Assembly: GCA_003001795.1 (NCBI GenBank)
Contig: PVNI01000008.1
Span: 124,001-188,000 of the forward strand
Source: Actinomadura viridilutea
GTDB lineage: Bacteria > Actinomycetota > Actinomycetes > Streptosporangiales > Streptosporangiaceae
Length of the DNA stretch: 64,000 bases
Direction: 5' to 3'
Positions 50,784 through 60,176 of this stretch are shown here, piece by piece. The stretch's first letter is position 1; each line of letters opens with the position of its first letter. The position numbers and the translations under genes were made by a program. Under the pieces are notes generated by a model. It saw nothing but the letters and a program-made list of their open reading frames with translations. It was not told where the DNA came from and ran no database searches.

Positions 50784-52223
50784 ATGACGCACTCTTTCTC
50801 TGAAGACCACCAGCCTCGGACCCCGGCCCCGTTCGACGACGAGCCGATGACCGGGGACCTCGATCTGGAGGACCGCCGGGCGCTGCGGCGCGTGGCGGGA
50901 CTGTCCACCGAACTCACCGACGTCACCGAGGTCGAGTACCGCGCCCTGCGGCTCGAACGCGTCGTGCTCATCGGCGTGTGGACCGACGGCACCGCCGAGG
51001 CGGCCGAGAACTCGCTGCGCGAGCTGGCGCTGCTGGCCGAGACCGCAGGTTCGCAGGTGCTCGAGGGCATGATCCAGCGGCGCAGCAGGCCCGACCCGGC
51101 GAGCTTCATCGGCGCGGGCAAGGCCGCCGAACTGCGCGACGTGGTGATCGCGACCGGCGCCGACACCGTCATCTGCGACGGCGAGCTGTCCCCGAGCCAG
51201 CTGCGGCACCTGGAGGAGACCGTCGGGGTCAAGGTCATCGACCGGACCGCGCTGATCCTGGACATCTTCGCCCAGCACGCCAAGAGCCGCGAGGGCAAGG
51301 CGCAGGTCGAGCTGGCCCAGCTGGAGTACCTGCTGCCGCGGCTGCGCGGCTGGGGCGGCAACCTGTCCCGGCAGGTCGGCGGACGCGCCGCGGGCGGCGT
51401 GGGCATCGGCGGCCGCGGCCCCGGCGAGACCAAGATCGAGCTGGACCGGCGCCGCATCCGCGCGCGCATGGCCAAGCTGCGCCGCCAGATCGCCGAGATG
51501 GCCAAGTCGCGCGACACCAAGCGCGGCGAGCGGCGTCGCAACGAGGTGCCCGCCGTGGCCATCGCCGGCTACACCAACGCCGGCAAGTCGTCGCTGCTCA
51601 ACCGGCTCACCGGCGCCGGGGTGCTGGTGGAGGACGCGCTGTTCGCCACCCTCGACCCCACGGTGCGGCGCGCGCGGACGCCCGGCGGCCGCACCTACAC
51701 GCTGGCCGACACGGTCGGGTTCGTCCGGCACCTGCCGCACCAGCTCGTCGAGGCGTTCCGCTCCACCCTGGAGGAGGTCGCCGACGCCGACCTGATCCTG
51801 CACGTGGTGGACGGCTCCGACGCCGAGCCCGAGGCGCAGATCGACGCGGTCCGCGAGGTGCTGCGCGAGATCGGCGCCGACCGCATCCCGGAGCTCGTCG
51901 TGATCAACAAGGCGGACGCCGCCGACGACCTCACCCTGGCCCGGCTGCGCCGCCGCGAGCCGCACAGCGTCGTCGTCTCCGCCCGCACCGGCGCCGGGAT
52001 CGACGAGCTGCGCGCCGCGATCGAGGTCCGGCTGCCCAAGCTGGACCGCGAGCTGCGGGTCCTCGTGCCGTACGACCGCGGCGACCTGGTCGCCCAGGTC
52101 CACAGGCGGGGCGAGGTGCTCAAGCAGGAGCACACCGCCGAGGGCACCGTCCTGCACGCCCGCGTCCCGGTCGACCTGGCCGCCGAACTGGCGCGCTTCG
52201 AGGAGCTGGCGCCGACCCCGTGA
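50784..52223 (+). CDS. hflX: Ribosome-associated GTPase HflX
   Basis: The 479-residue protein has the HflX N-terminal domain (RPDPASFIGAGKAAELRDVV, DGELSPSQLRHLEE, GRGPGETKIELDRRRIR) and a GTPase domain with G1 GYTNAGKSSLLNRLTG, G2/G3 FATLDPTVRR and DTVGFVRHLP, and G4 VINKADAAD. It splits stalled or hibernating ribosomes and rescues translation under stress. ATG 50784 has AGAGGA 3 nt upstream. In many actinobacteria it follows dapF; here 20 kb of accessory genes separate them. Confidence 0.95.
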   Translation: MTHSFSEDHQPRTPAPFDDEPMTGDLDLEDRRALRRVAGLSTELTDVTEVEYRALRLERVVLIGVWTDGTAEAAENSLRELALLAETAGSQVLEGMIQRRSRPDPASFIGAGKAAELRDVVIATGADTVICDGELSPSQLRHLEETVGVKVIDRTALILDIFAQHAKSREGKAQVELAQLEYLLPRLRGWGGNLSRQVGGRAAGGVGIGGRGPGETKIELDRRRIRARMAKLRRQIAEMAKSRDTKRGERRRNEVPAVAIAGYTNAGKSSLLNRLTGAGVLVEDALFATLDPTVRRARTPGGRTYTLADTVGFVRHLPHQLVEAFRSTLEEVADADLILHVVDGSDAEPEAQIDAVREVLREIGADRIPELVVINKADAADDLTLARLRRREPHSVVVSARTGAGIDELRAAIEVRLPKLDRELRVLVPYDRGDLVAQVHRRGEVLKQEHTAEGTVLHARVPVDLAAELARFEELAPTP

Positions 52224-52899
52224 CGCCGTGACCCCGTGAGGGACGCCGTGCCGGACGGACGCGCCGCCCTGGCGTCGAGGGCGGCTGTCCGGAAATGGCG
52301 GGTAACGAATTTCTCGTTTCGGCGGATGGACGAGACGGGGATGCGGTACCTTGTCCGCAGGCAGCGTCGTGAGCCGCGCCGGCGGCGGACGCCTCCATAG
52401 TCGTTCCGTAATATCGGCTTCGTGGCGGCCGAATCGGGGTCGTCTGGTCGCCGAACGGTGACAGGTTCGCCAATCCGCTTGACGGTTCCGCCGAACCCCG
52501 TACCGTCGTATCACTAGGGGCTGGTGAGGCGTCGATGCGGTGCGGACAGGTATTGCATGGCTTATCGGGCGATATGCGAATTTTGTCCGGTTATCGGACC
52601 TCGGTGAGCCGTCCGCGCGTCCGCCTCGCGCCGCCCCCGGCCCGTCGCCTCTCCCCGGGAACCCGCGCCGCGACGTCGGCGGCGGCCACCCGGTGGTTGT
52701 CGGCCGGGCCGTCAGTGCACTACCGTGACGAAACCGATATCTGCGGTCTCGTTGCTCATGGCGATCGACCGATCGCCCAACCCTCCAGCGGTGAGTCGCC
52801 GGCACCCAGTCGGCGTTTCGGATCGAGAGCAGGTGGCCTTCTCCATGGCGTCCCGTTCCGCGCCGGACGGCGCGATACCCCCTCCGGGTCGGTGACCCG
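52224..52899. other. 676-nt spacer before hutI with a promoter; no confident gene
   Basis: The segment 52290-52600 is clearly richer in A/T than the surroundings. TTGACG (52479-52484), 16 nt, TACCGT (52501-52506) forms a good promoter candidate for hutI, giving a leader of almost 400 nt. A frame starting at ATG 52535 (GTGAGG upstream) runs to 52903 and ends in an ATGA overlap with hutI, but its codon use is weak, so I do not call it a gene. Confidence 0.5.
52479..52506 (+). promoter_or_regulatory. Candidate promoter for hutI
   Basis: TTGACG and TACCGT separated by 16 nt match a primary sigma promoter. It lies about 395 nt before the hutI start. Confidence 0.5.
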
Positions 52900-54114
52900 A
52901 TGACGGTTCGGCTGTTGACGAACATCGGCAGGCTCTGGACGGGCACCGACGTCTGCAGCAACGCCGCCGTTCTCATCCACGACGACCGGATCGTGTGGGC
53001 AGGCCCGGCGGCCGACCTGCCCCAGAGCGTGCCCGGCGTCATCGACGACATCGTGGACGTCGACCATGTGGAGAACCTCGGCGGCGGCCTGGTCACACCC
53101 GGGCTGATCGACGCCCACTCGCACCCCGTCTACGCGGGCAACCGCTGGGCCGAGCTGGCCATGCGCACCAGCGGCTCGTCCCATTCGGCGATCGCGGCGG
53201 CGGGCGGCGGGGTCAACTCCACGGTCACCGTGACCCGCGGCACCGACCCCTGGACGCTGTGCAACGGCGTCCGCGAGCGGCTGCGCCAGTGGATCCTCGC
53301 GGGCACCACCACCGTCGAGGCCAAGACCGGCTACCACCTCACCCGCGACGGCGAACTGGCCGACATCCGGATGCTGCGCTCGCTGGAGGGCGAGCCGTCC
53401 ATGCCGCGCATCCACGCCACGTTCCTCGCCGCGCACATCCTGCCGCCGGAGTTCTTCGGCCGCCGCCGGGACTACATCGACGCCGTCCGGCTGTGGGCCG
53501 CCGACGCCGCCGCGGCGGGCGCCGACAGCCTCGACGTCTACTGCGACGAGGGCCACTTCACCGCCGACGAGGCCCGCATCCTGCTGCTCACCGGCAAGCG
53601 CGCCGGCCTCAAGGCCCGCATGCACGCCTGCGCCAACGAGCGCATCGGCGCCGCGCAGGTCGCCGCCGAGGTCGGCTGCGCCTCCGCCGACCTGCTCAAC
53701 CACGCCAGCGACGACGACATCAAGGCCCTCGCGCACGCCGGGGTCACCGCCACCGTCTGCCCGGGCAGCTCGCTCAACACCTCGCGTCCCCCGGCGCCGG
53801 TCCGCGCCATGCTGGACCGCGGCGTCACCGTCGCCCTCGGCACCGACCACAACCCCGGCCAGTGCGGGATCACCTCGATGCCGCTGGTCATCGGCCTGGC
53901 CGTGGCGATGTACGGGCTCAGCGTCACCGAGGCCCTGCGCGCCGCCACCCTCGGCGGCGCGGCCGCGCTGCGCCTCGGCGACCGCGGATCCCTGGCCCCG
54001 GGGATGCTGGCCGACATCGTCCTGTGGGACGCCGACCACGAGGGCGCCTTCGCCTGGGCCTTCGGGCTGCGCGCCCTGCGCGTGTGGAGGGGCGGCGTCC
54101 CCGTCCAGTCCTGA
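52900..54114 (+). CDS. hutI: Imidazolonepropionase
   Basis: The 404-residue amidohydrolase has the metal site LIDAHSHPVYAGNRWAEL (about residues 68-85), the substrate region EAKTGYHLTRDGELADIRML, the metal His in ATFLAAHILPPEF, and LGTDHNPGQCGITSMPLVIG with the final Asp. It hydrolyses imidazolonepropionate to N-formimino-glutamate in histidine breakdown. No other hut gene is nearby. Its start ATG at 52900 has only GGGTCGGTGACC upstream, with no clear ribosome binding site. Confidence 0.9.
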   Translation: MTVRLLTNIGRLWTGTDVCSNAAVLIHDDRIVWAGPAADLPQSVPGVIDDIVDVDHVENLGGGLVTPGLIDAHSHPVYAGNRWAELAMRTSGSSHSAIAAAGGGVNSTVTVTRGTDPWTLCNGVRERLRQWILAGTTTVEAKTGYHLTRDGELADIRMLRSLEGEPSMPRIHATFLAAHILPPEFFGRRRDYIDAVRLWAADAAAAGADSLDVYCDEGHFTADEARILLLTGKRAGLKARMHACANERIGAAQVAAEVGCASADLLNHASDDDIKALAHAGVTATVCPGSSLNTSRPPAPVRAMLDRGVTVALGTDHNPGQCGITSMPLVIGLAVAMYGLSVTEALRAATLGGAAALRLGDRGSLAPGMLADIVLWDADHEGAFAWAFGLRALRVWRGGVPVQS

Positions 54115-54140
54115 ACGCGCGGGGACGCGCCGCCGCGTCG

Positions 54141-54163
54141 CGCGCTCCTGCCGCCGGAGCGCG
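54141..54163 (+). terminator. Hairpin terminator after hutI
   Basis: CGCGCTCC, a 7-nt loop and GGAGCGCG form a perfect 8-bp stem 27 nt after the hutI stop. An 18-bp self-complementary GC palindrome follows immediately (about 54162-54179). Confidence 0.6.
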
Positions 54164-54192
54164 CCGGGCGCGCCCGGCGGGGGAGTCACGCC

Positions 54193-54378
54193 GTGGACCT
54201 CATGCTGCCCGACCTGAGCCCGCGGTTGCAGGCCGACCACGGCATGTTCTCACCCGACCGCGTCGACGCAGGCATGCGCATTCTGCTGGAATCCGCGCCT
54301 CCCAGCGGCCGGCCGTTCGACATCGGCTTCATCCTGTGCCGCGGGCCGGGGGACTACTGCCGTACGCGCCCGCCGTAA
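54193..54378 (+). pseudogene. N-terminal remnant of an RsmC/RlmG-like class I methyltransferase
   Basis: The 61-residue frame (GTG 54193, with GGGGGAG 7 nt upstream) contains LPDLSPRLQADHGMFSPDRV and DAGMRILLESAPPSG, which correspond to the pre-catalytic part of small RsmC-like methyltransferases (typically D-R-G-V-F-S-x-x-R-V-D-A-G-T-x-x-L-L just before the SAM loop). The SAM-binding LDLGCGYG motif is replaced by FDIGFILCRG and the frame stops soon after; nothing of the remaining 130-odd residues is visible in any frame before degV. It keeps an open frame and ribosome binding site, so a short peptide may still be made. The identification rests on family recall. Confidence 0.6.
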
Positions 54379-54434
54379 CACGCGGAAACATGCGCGCCAC
54401 ACCGCCGAACGGACCAGAGGAGTAGCCTCGCCCC

Positions 54435-55280
54435 ATGGCCAGTGCGGTTGCGGTCGTCACAGACTCCACTGCCTACCTCCCCCCGGGGCTCGCCGAACGC
54501 CAGGGCATCACCGTCGTGCCGCTGCAGGTCGTCATCGGCGGCACGGTGCGGGACGAAGGGCAGATCACCACCGCCGAGACGGCACGGGCTCTCAAGGAGT
54601 GGCACCCCGTCACCACGTCCCGCCCGTCGCCCGAACGCTTCGCGCACGCGTTCAAGGCCGCCGCCGGGGGCGGGGCGCGGGCCGTCGTCTCCGTCCACCT
54701 GTCCGCGGCCATGTCCGGCACCGTGGAGGCCGCGCGGCTGGCCGCCGAGGACGCCCCCGTGCCCGTCCGCGTCGTCGACACCGGCGCCATCGGCCTCGGC
54801 CTCGGCTTCGCCGCCCTGTCGGCCGCCGCGGCCGCGCAGCGCGGTGCCGACGCCGACGAGGTCGCGGACGCAGCCAGCCGCCGCGCCCGCCTGTCCCGCT
54901 CCCTGTTCTACGTCGACACCCTGGAGCACCTGCGCCGCGGCGGCCGCATCGGCGCCGCCGCCACCCTGCTCGGCTCGGCCCTCATGGTCAAACCTCTGCT
55001 GGGCATCGTGGACGGCCGCATCGTCCCCGTGGAGAAGGTGCGCACCGCGTCCCGGGCGGTCGCCCGCCTGGAGGAGCTGGCCGTCGACTTCGCCGGCGAC
55101 CGCCCCGTCGACGTCGGCGTCCAGCACCTGTCCGCCGCGCACCGCGCGGAGGCCCTCGCCGCCCGCCTGCGCGACCGCATCCCACGGGTCGGGGACGTCC
55201 ACGTCGGCGAGGTCGGTCCCGTGATCGGCGCCCACGTCGGCCCCGGCATGCTCGGCGTGGTCATCGCCCCGCACCTCTGA
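54435..55280 (+). CDS. DegV-family fatty-acid-binding protein
   Basis: The 281-residue protein is a DegV family member: [20 protein letters not shown] at the N-terminus, [37 protein letters not shown] with the fatty-acid carboxylate-binding Ser region, and [20 protein letters not shown]. Relatives (FakB) present fatty acids to the FakA kinase for phospholipid synthesis; no fakA is in the window. TAGCCT (54423-54428) ends 6 nt before the ATG, consistent with a leaderless transcript. It sits upstream of comEA-comEC-holA as in mycobacteria. Confidence 0.92.
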   Translation: MASAVAVVTDSTAYLPPGLAERQGITVVPLQVVIGGTVRDEGQITTAETARALKEWHPVTTSRPSPERFAHAFKAAAGGGARAVVSVHLSAAMSGTVEAARLAAEDAPVPVRVVDTGAIGLGLGFAALSAAAAAQRGADADEVADAASRRARLSRSLFYVDTLEHLRRGGRIGAAATLLGSALMVKPLLGIVDGRIVPVEKVRTASRAVARLEELAVDFAGDRPVDVGVQHLSAAHRAEALAARLRDRIPRVGDVHVGEVGPVIGAHVGPGMLGVVIAPHL

Positions 55281-55347
55281 CGGCGAGTTGTCCACAATTC
55301 GCGCGAGGTCTGTGGCGGCGTCCGCCGCGCACTTAACGTCAGACCTC

Positions 55348-56331
55348 ATGAGCGACCTGTCACCTCCACCCGCCGCGTACTCGCGCTCCTCCCCGCGTCG
55401 CCCCGCCGACCGTCCCTCCGTCACGTCGGCAGGGCAGAGGACGAACGCACGCGTCGTGTCCGCGGGCCGCACGACGGCGCAGGGGCGTCCTGACCGACGC
55501 GAAGCGCCCTCTGCCGACGTCCCTGTCAACGGTGATGCGACGGCCAGGGGAGCGACGGTGGAAGACGCGCAGGCGACACCGCCGCGGCAGCCGGATGAGG
55601 CCGTGGCGGCCGGTGCCGCGACCCGCGTCTCGCGGATACTGGGGGCCGCGCGTCCCAAGGCCGAAGCGCCGCGGGCCCGCCCCGAAGACGCCATGGGCGG
55701 AAGACGGATCGCCGACGTGCTGGGACGTCTCGATCCCGGCGCGGGAGGTCTTCGCGCGCTCGTCGTGGTCGGGCTGGTCGCGGCGCTCGTCGGCGCGGGA
55801 TACCTCTGGATGGCGCGCCCGCGCCCGATCGCGGAGGCCGGGGCGCAGCCGACGCTGGTCGCGGGCTCCGCACCGTCCGCCGCGGCCTCCGGACAGGGCG
55901 GCCCGGTGATGGTGCACGTGTACGGCAAGGTCAGGCGGCCCGGCGTGGTCACCCTGCCCGGCGGGTCCAGGGTGGCGGACGCGATCAACGCTGCGGGGGG
56001 AGTGCGGCGCGGTGCCGGCACGGGGACGCTGAACCTCGCCCGCAAGCTCGTGGACGGCGAGCAGATCGCCGTCGGGGTGCGCGCGCCGTCCGCCGTTCCG
56101 GCGCCGAACGCCTCGCCCGGGGCGTCCTCCGCCGCCGGGGCGCCGCTCGACCTCAACACGGCGACCGTGGAGCAGCTGGACCGGCTTCCCGGGGTCGGTC
56201 CCGTCCTCGCCCAACGCATCGTGGACTATCGCACCCGGCACGGCGGGTTCCGGTCCGTCGAGCAGCTCCGGGAGGTCTCCGGGATCGGCGAGCGGCGCTT
56301 CGCCGACCTCAGGAGCATGGTCCGCGTATGA
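55348..56331 (+). CDS. comEA: ComEA-type DNA-binding protein
   Basis: The 327-residue protein has a long low-complexity cytoplasmic N-terminus (residues 1-130), one membrane segment ([20 protein letters not shown], about 132-151), an SLBB domain ([20 protein letters not shown]) and two helix-hairpin-helix motifs ([20 protein letters not shown] and [20 protein letters not shown]). ComEA binds incoming DNA outside the membrane. ATG 55348 is chosen over 20 codons upstream; no strong ribosome binding site is seen. It overlaps comEC by ATGA. Confidence 0.9.
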   Translation: MSDLSPPPAAYSRSSPRRPADRPSVTSAGQRTNARVVSAGRTTAQGRPDRREAPSADVPVNGDATARGATVEDAQATPPRQPDEAVAAGAATRVSRILGAARPKAEAPRARPEDAMGGRRIADVLGRLDPGAGGLRALVVVGLVAALVGAGYLWMARPRPIAEAGAQPTLVAGSAPSAAASGQGGPVMVHVYGKVRRPGVVTLPGGSRVADAINAAGGVRRGAGTGTLNLARKLVDGEQIAVGVRAPSAVPAPNASPGASSAAGAPLDLNTATVEQLDRLPGVGPVLAQRIVDYRTRHGGFRSVEQLREVSGIGERRFADLRSMVRV

Positions 56332-58886
56332 CCCCGCGGCAGGGCCATGACCTGCGGCTGGTCGCTCCGGCGATCGCCGCCTGGACCGCCGCGGCGATCG
56401 CGATCGGCGCCGGACGGGCGGCCGCGTACGGCATCGCCGGCGCCGCCGTCGCCGCGATCGCGTTCGTCCGTCGACGAGGCGACGCGGGCCGCTGGTGCAC
56501 GCTGGCGTTGACCTGCGCCGCGGCGTCGGCCGTCGGCGTGGGCCTGCGGGCCGCGGCCGTCGAATCCGGCCCGGTGCGGGACCTCGCCCGGTCGGGAGGC
56601 CATGCCACGGTCGAGGCGGTCGTGACGGCCGACCCCGAGTGGGGGTCCGGACGGCGGTTCCTCCTCGTGCGAATGCGCGCCCAGACCGTCGACGCGCGGG
56701 GACGGCGGACGAGGGTGCGCGTACCGATTCTGGCGATGGCGTTCGATCGGCGCTGGAGCGGCCTGCTGCCCGGCCAGCGGGTGCGGTTCACCGGCCGGTT
56801 CGCCCCGCCGCGACGCGCCGAGCTGCTGGCCGCCGTGGTCGTGGTACGCGGCCCGCCGACCGTGCTGGGGCCCGCCTCGGCCGTCCAGCGGGCCGCCGAG
56901 CATGTGCGGGGGAGGCTGCGCCTGGCCGTGGCCCGGCTGCCGAGCGACCAGCGCGGCGTCCTGCCGGGCATGGTCGTGGGCGACACCTCCCGGCTCGACG
57001 CGCGGCTCGCCGACGACTTCCGGACCGCCGGGCTCACCCACCTGCTCGTGGTGTCCGGGTCGAACCTGGCGATCGTGGTCGGCGCGGTGCTGGGCCTGTG
57101 CCGGCTGGTCGGGCTGGGGCACCGCGGCACGCCGCTGGTCGCGGCCCTGGCCGTACCGGTGTTCGTGGTCGTCGCCCGTCCGGAGCCCAGCGTGCTGCGC
57201 GCCACGGTCATGGGGCTGATCGGCCTGCTGGCGCTGGCCGTCGGGCGACGGCGGCAAGGGCTGCCCGCGCTGTGCGCCGCGGTGCTGCTGCTCATACTGA
57301 TCGACCCGGCGCTCGCCCGCTCGTACGGGTTCGCGCTGTCGGTGCTGGCGACGGCCGGGCTGCTGATCCTCGCCCCGCCCTGGCGGGAGCGGCTGCGGCG
57401 CCGCCTTCCGGGGCCGCTGGCCGACGCCGTGGCCGTCGCGGCGGCCGCCCAGGTCGCCGTCGCACCGGTCCTCGTGATGCTGTCCGGCGAGGTCGGCGTG
57501 GTGGCCGTCCTGGCGAACCTGCTCGCGGCCCCCGCGGTGGCGCCCGCCACGCTGCTCGGCGCCGCCGCGGCTCTGGTCGCGCTGGTCTGGCCGCAGGCGG
57601 CCCAGGTCGTCGCGTGGCCCGCGGGCTTGGCGGTCGGCTGGATCATCTGGGTCGCGCGGACGGCGGCGGACCTGCCGTACGCGACCATCCCCTGGCGGGC
57701 GGGCGGCCTGGGCGCGTTGTCGCTGCTCGCCGCGGGCGGTTGTGCCGCGCTGATCCTGCGGTTTCGCCGCATCCGGCTCGTCGCGGCGGCGGCCATGGCG
57801 GGCCTGCTGGTCGCGGTCGTCGTACTGCGCGTCCTGTCGCCGGGCTGGCCCCCGCAGGGTTGGATGATGGTCGCCTGCGACGTCGGTCAGGGAGACGCCA
57901 TCGTGCTGTCGGCGGCGCCCGGCCGCGCCGTCGTGGTGGACACCGGCCCTGAGCCCCGCCCCGTGGACGCCTGCCTGGACCGTCTCGGCATCCGCGAAGT
58001 CCCGCTGCTCGTCCTCACCCACCCTCACGCCGATCACGTCAACGGCATCGACGGCGTCCTGGACGGCCGCAGGCTGCACACAGTGCTGACGACGCCCCTC
58101 GGCACGGGCCGCGAGGCCCGTCCCGCCCTCACCCCGGCAGCACAGGCGCCCCGCGCCGCAAATCCAGGCGCCCCGACACCTGCCCTTAACCCACCACCGC
58201 ATTCGACGCTCACCGCCCAGACGGCCGACCACCTCAAGGACGCCGTTCCGCAGCCCCCACCCCGCCTTGCGACGGGCACGACCACCTGCCCACAACGCGG
58301 CGCTGCGGTTTATGCGGTAGAGGCGACCGCCACCATGGCGTCGCCGGCGGGGTTCACCCCGGCCGCCTCCGGTCTTCGTGCGCCGTCGGTGGTGCGGTCA
58401 GGTGATGGGAGCGGGGCCGTGCTGCGGCCTGCGGCGGCCGGACAGCGTTGGCAGATCGACGGGCTGACCCTGACGGTGCTGGGGCCCGACGGTACCGGCC
58501 CCAAGCTGACCTCGCAGGACGACGGCTCGGCCGTCAACAACGCCAGTGTCGTGCTCGTGGCTCAGCGCCAAGGGTTCAGCGCCCTGCTCGCCGGAGACAT
58601 CGAACCCGAGGCCCAGCGCGCCCTCCAGGGCGTCGTGCCGCCGGTGCAGGTGCTCAAGGTGCCGCACCACGGGTCCCGCAAGCAGGAGCCGAACTTCCTC
58701 GCCGCGACGCGCGCCGCCATTTCGGTCATCTCCGTCGGACGCGGCAACGACTACGGCCACCCGTCCACGGCCACCACGGAGATGCTGCGCCGACTGGGCA
58801 TGCGCGTCCACCGCACCGACCAGGACGGAGACATCGCCGTCGTCCGCACCGCCTCCGGCGGCCTCGCCGTGGTGACTCGCCGCTGA
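56328..58886 (+). CDS. comEC: ComEC/Rec2 competence channel protein with an insert in its nuclease-like domain
   Basis: The 852-residue protein has an N-terminal OB-like domain, the competence membrane domain (about residues 200-530; [38 protein letters not shown]) and a metallo-beta-lactamase domain ([66 protein letters not shown]). It forms the DNA channel in transformation; most actinomycetes are not known to be competent. Between HPHADH and LAGDIE lies a Pro/Ala/Thr-rich insert of roughly 115 residues (about 588-704, nt 58091-58440) that is not part of the usual fold. Confidence 0.92.
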   Translation: MTPRQGHDLRLVAPAIAAWTAAAIAIGAGRAAAYGIAGAAVAAIAFVRRRGDAGRWCTLALTCAAASAVGVGLRAAAVESGPVRDLARSGGHATVEAVVTADPEWGSGRRFLLVRMRAQTVDARGRRTRVRVPILAMAFDRRWSGLLPGQRVRFTGRFAPPRRAELLAAVVVVRGPPTVLGPASAVQRAAEHVRGRLRLAVARLPSDQRGVLPGMVVGDTSRLDARLADDFRTAGLTHLLVVSGSNLAIVVGAVLGLCRLVGLGHRGTPLVAALAVPVFVVVARPEPSVLRATVMGLIGLLALAVGRRRQGLPALCAAVLLLILIDPALARSYGFALSVLATAGLLILAPPWRERLRRRLPGPLADAVAVAAAAQVAVAPVLVMLSGEVGVVAVLANLLAAPAVAPATLLGAAAALVALVWPQAAQVVAWPAGLAVGWIIWVARTAADLPYATIPWRAGGLGALSLLAAGGCAALILRFRRIRLVAAAAMAGLLVAVVVLRVLSPGWPPQGWMMVACDVGQGDAIVLSAAPGRAVVVDTGPEPRPVDACLDRLGIREVPLLVLTHPHADHVNGIDGVLDGRRLHTVLTTPLGTGREARPALTPAAQAPRAANPGAPTPALNPPPHSTLTAQTADHLKDAVPQPPPRLATGTTTCPQRGAAVYAVEATATMASPAGFTPAASGLRAPSVVRSGDGSGAVLRPAAAGQRWQIDGLTLTVLGPDGTGPKLTSQDDGSAVNNASVVLVAQRQGFSALLAGDIEPEAQRALQGVVPPVQVLKVPHHGSRKQEPNFLAATRAAISVISVGRGNDYGHPSTATTEMLRRLGMRVHRTDQDGDIAVVRTASGGLAVVTRR

Positions 58887-59212
58887 CGGTCACTCAAGAT
58901 CGCAGCTACATTCCCGCGTCGTGCGGGCGGTGGGTGCGGTGGTGTGTCGCACACCGGCGCTGCACTGAAGGTGCGGAACGCGCTGCGCGACCTTCACCTC
59001 GTCACCGAGCCGTTCACCCGACTTCAACTGGTACTTCGGCCTACGAGGACGCTCTGGGAGGTGCACGGCGTTGTGGTGCGGCCGACGTCCTTGGCGGGGG
59101 AGGAGCGTGAGAGTGGCGTCGGCCTGTGTCGTACGGCTGTCGCGTCGGTGCGGGGGTTCGGGGTTTGGCGGGGGTGGCGTGGGGAGGGGGCGGGGCGTGG
59201 CATGCTGCTGGG
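58887..59212. other. 326-nt spacer before holA; G-run cluster, no gene called
   Basis: A short frame (58944-59231) lacks family resemblance and is probably chance. The end of the spacer is dominated by the G-run cluster at 59152-59195. CATGCT (59201-59206) ends 6 nt before the holA GTG and may be a leaderless -10. Confidence 0.5.
59152..59195 (+). promoter_or_regulatory. G-quadruplex-type run cluster upstream of holA
   Basis: Six runs of four or five G on the + strand (59152-56, 59160-63, 59170-74, 59181-84, 59186-90, 59192-95) are separated by loops of 3, 6, 6, 1 and 1 nt. This satisfies the G3+N1-7 pattern several times over. Confidence 0.6.
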
Positions 59213-60172
59213 GTGTCGGCTGAAGCCCTGAATCTGATCGTCGGAGACGAAGAGCTGCTCGTGGAGCGGGCGGTCGGCGAGATCGTGGCGCAGGCGCGGG
59301 CCGCCGATCCGGAGGTCGAGGTGATCGACCTGGTGCCGGGCGCGCTGGAGCCGGGGCGGCTGGCCGAGCTGACCTCGCCGTCGCTGTTCGGCGGCGGCAA
59401 GGTGCTGGTGCTGCGCTCCGCCCAGGATCTCGGCAAGGACCTGATCGCGGAGGTCCTCGACTATGCCAAGCGGCCCGCCGAGGACGTCGTGCTGGCGGCC
59501 GTGCACCACGGCGGGGCCAAGGGCAAGGCGCTGGTGGAGGGGCTCACCAAGCTCAAGGCCCGCAAGATCGCCTGCCCGAAGATCACCAAGATGGGGGACC
59601 GGATCGCGTTCGTCCGCGAGGAGATCCGGCGGTCGGGCGGCAAGGTGTCGCAGGACGCGGCGCGCTCCCTGATCGACGCCGTCGGCACCGACCTGCGGGA
59701 GCTGGCCGCGGCGTGCAGCCAGCTCGTCGCCGACACCGGCGGCAAGGTGGACGACGCGGCCGTCGCGCGCTACTACCGGGGGCGCGCCGAGGTCAGCGGT
59801 TTCACCGTGGCCGACAAGGCGATCGAGGGGCAGCTCGCCGACGCGCTGGAGCAGCTGCGCTGGGCCCTGGCCACCGGCGTCGCGCCGGTGCTGATCGTCA
59901 GCGCGCTCGCCCAGGGCGTGCGGGGGCTGGCCAAGGTCGGCGGGGCGCCCCGGGGCGCGCGGGGCGCGGCGCTGGCCAAGGAGCTCGGCATGCCGCCGTG
60001 GAAGATCGAGCGCGTGCAGCGGCAGCTGCGCGGCTGGTCCGGCAACGGCGTGGCGCGCGCGCTCAGCGTGGTCGCCGAGGCCGACGCGCAGGTCAAGGGC
60101 GGCGCGGCCGACCCGGTCTACGCCCTGGAGAAGGCCGTCGCCGACATCGTCGCCGCCCGCGCGATCCGCTGA
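59213..60172 (+). CDS. holA: DNA polymerase III delta subunit
   Basis: The 319-residue protein matches HolA: LNLIVGDEELLVERAVGEIV at the N-terminus, LTSPSLFGGGKVLVLRSAQD, DVVLAAVHHGGAKGKALVEG, RDLRELAAACSQLVADTG, and the C-terminal IERVQRQLRGWSGNGVARAL. It opens the beta clamp in the clamp loader. I use GTG 59213 (VSAEALNLIVGDEELL) since residues before it are only Gly-rich translation of the G-run cluster. It follows comEC as in most actinobacteria. Confidence 0.93.
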   Translation: MSAEALNLIVGDEELLVERAVGEIVAQARAADPEVEVIDLVPGALEPGRLAELTSPSLFGGGKVLVLRSAQDLGKDLIAEVLDYAKRPAEDVVLAAVHHGGAKGKALVEGLTKLKARKIACPKITKMGDRIAFVREEIRRSGGKVSQDAARSLIDAVGTDLRELAAACSQLVADTGGKVDDAAVARYYRGRAEVSGFTVADKAIEGQLADALEQLRWALATGVAPVLIVSALAQGVRGLAKVGGAPRGARGAALAKELGMPPWKIERVQRQLRGWSGNGVARALSVVAEADAQVKGGAADPVYALEKAVADIVAARAIR

Positions 60173-60176
60173 CCGT

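Noticed and set aside
52535-52903. 122-codon frame upstream of and overlapping hutI
   Set aside because: Ribosome binding site and ATGA overlap are attractive, but codon use is poor and there is no family resemblance; kept only as a finding about the leader.
58944-59231. 95-codon frame before holA
   Set aside because: No homology, runs into the G-run cluster, and overlaps the holA start.
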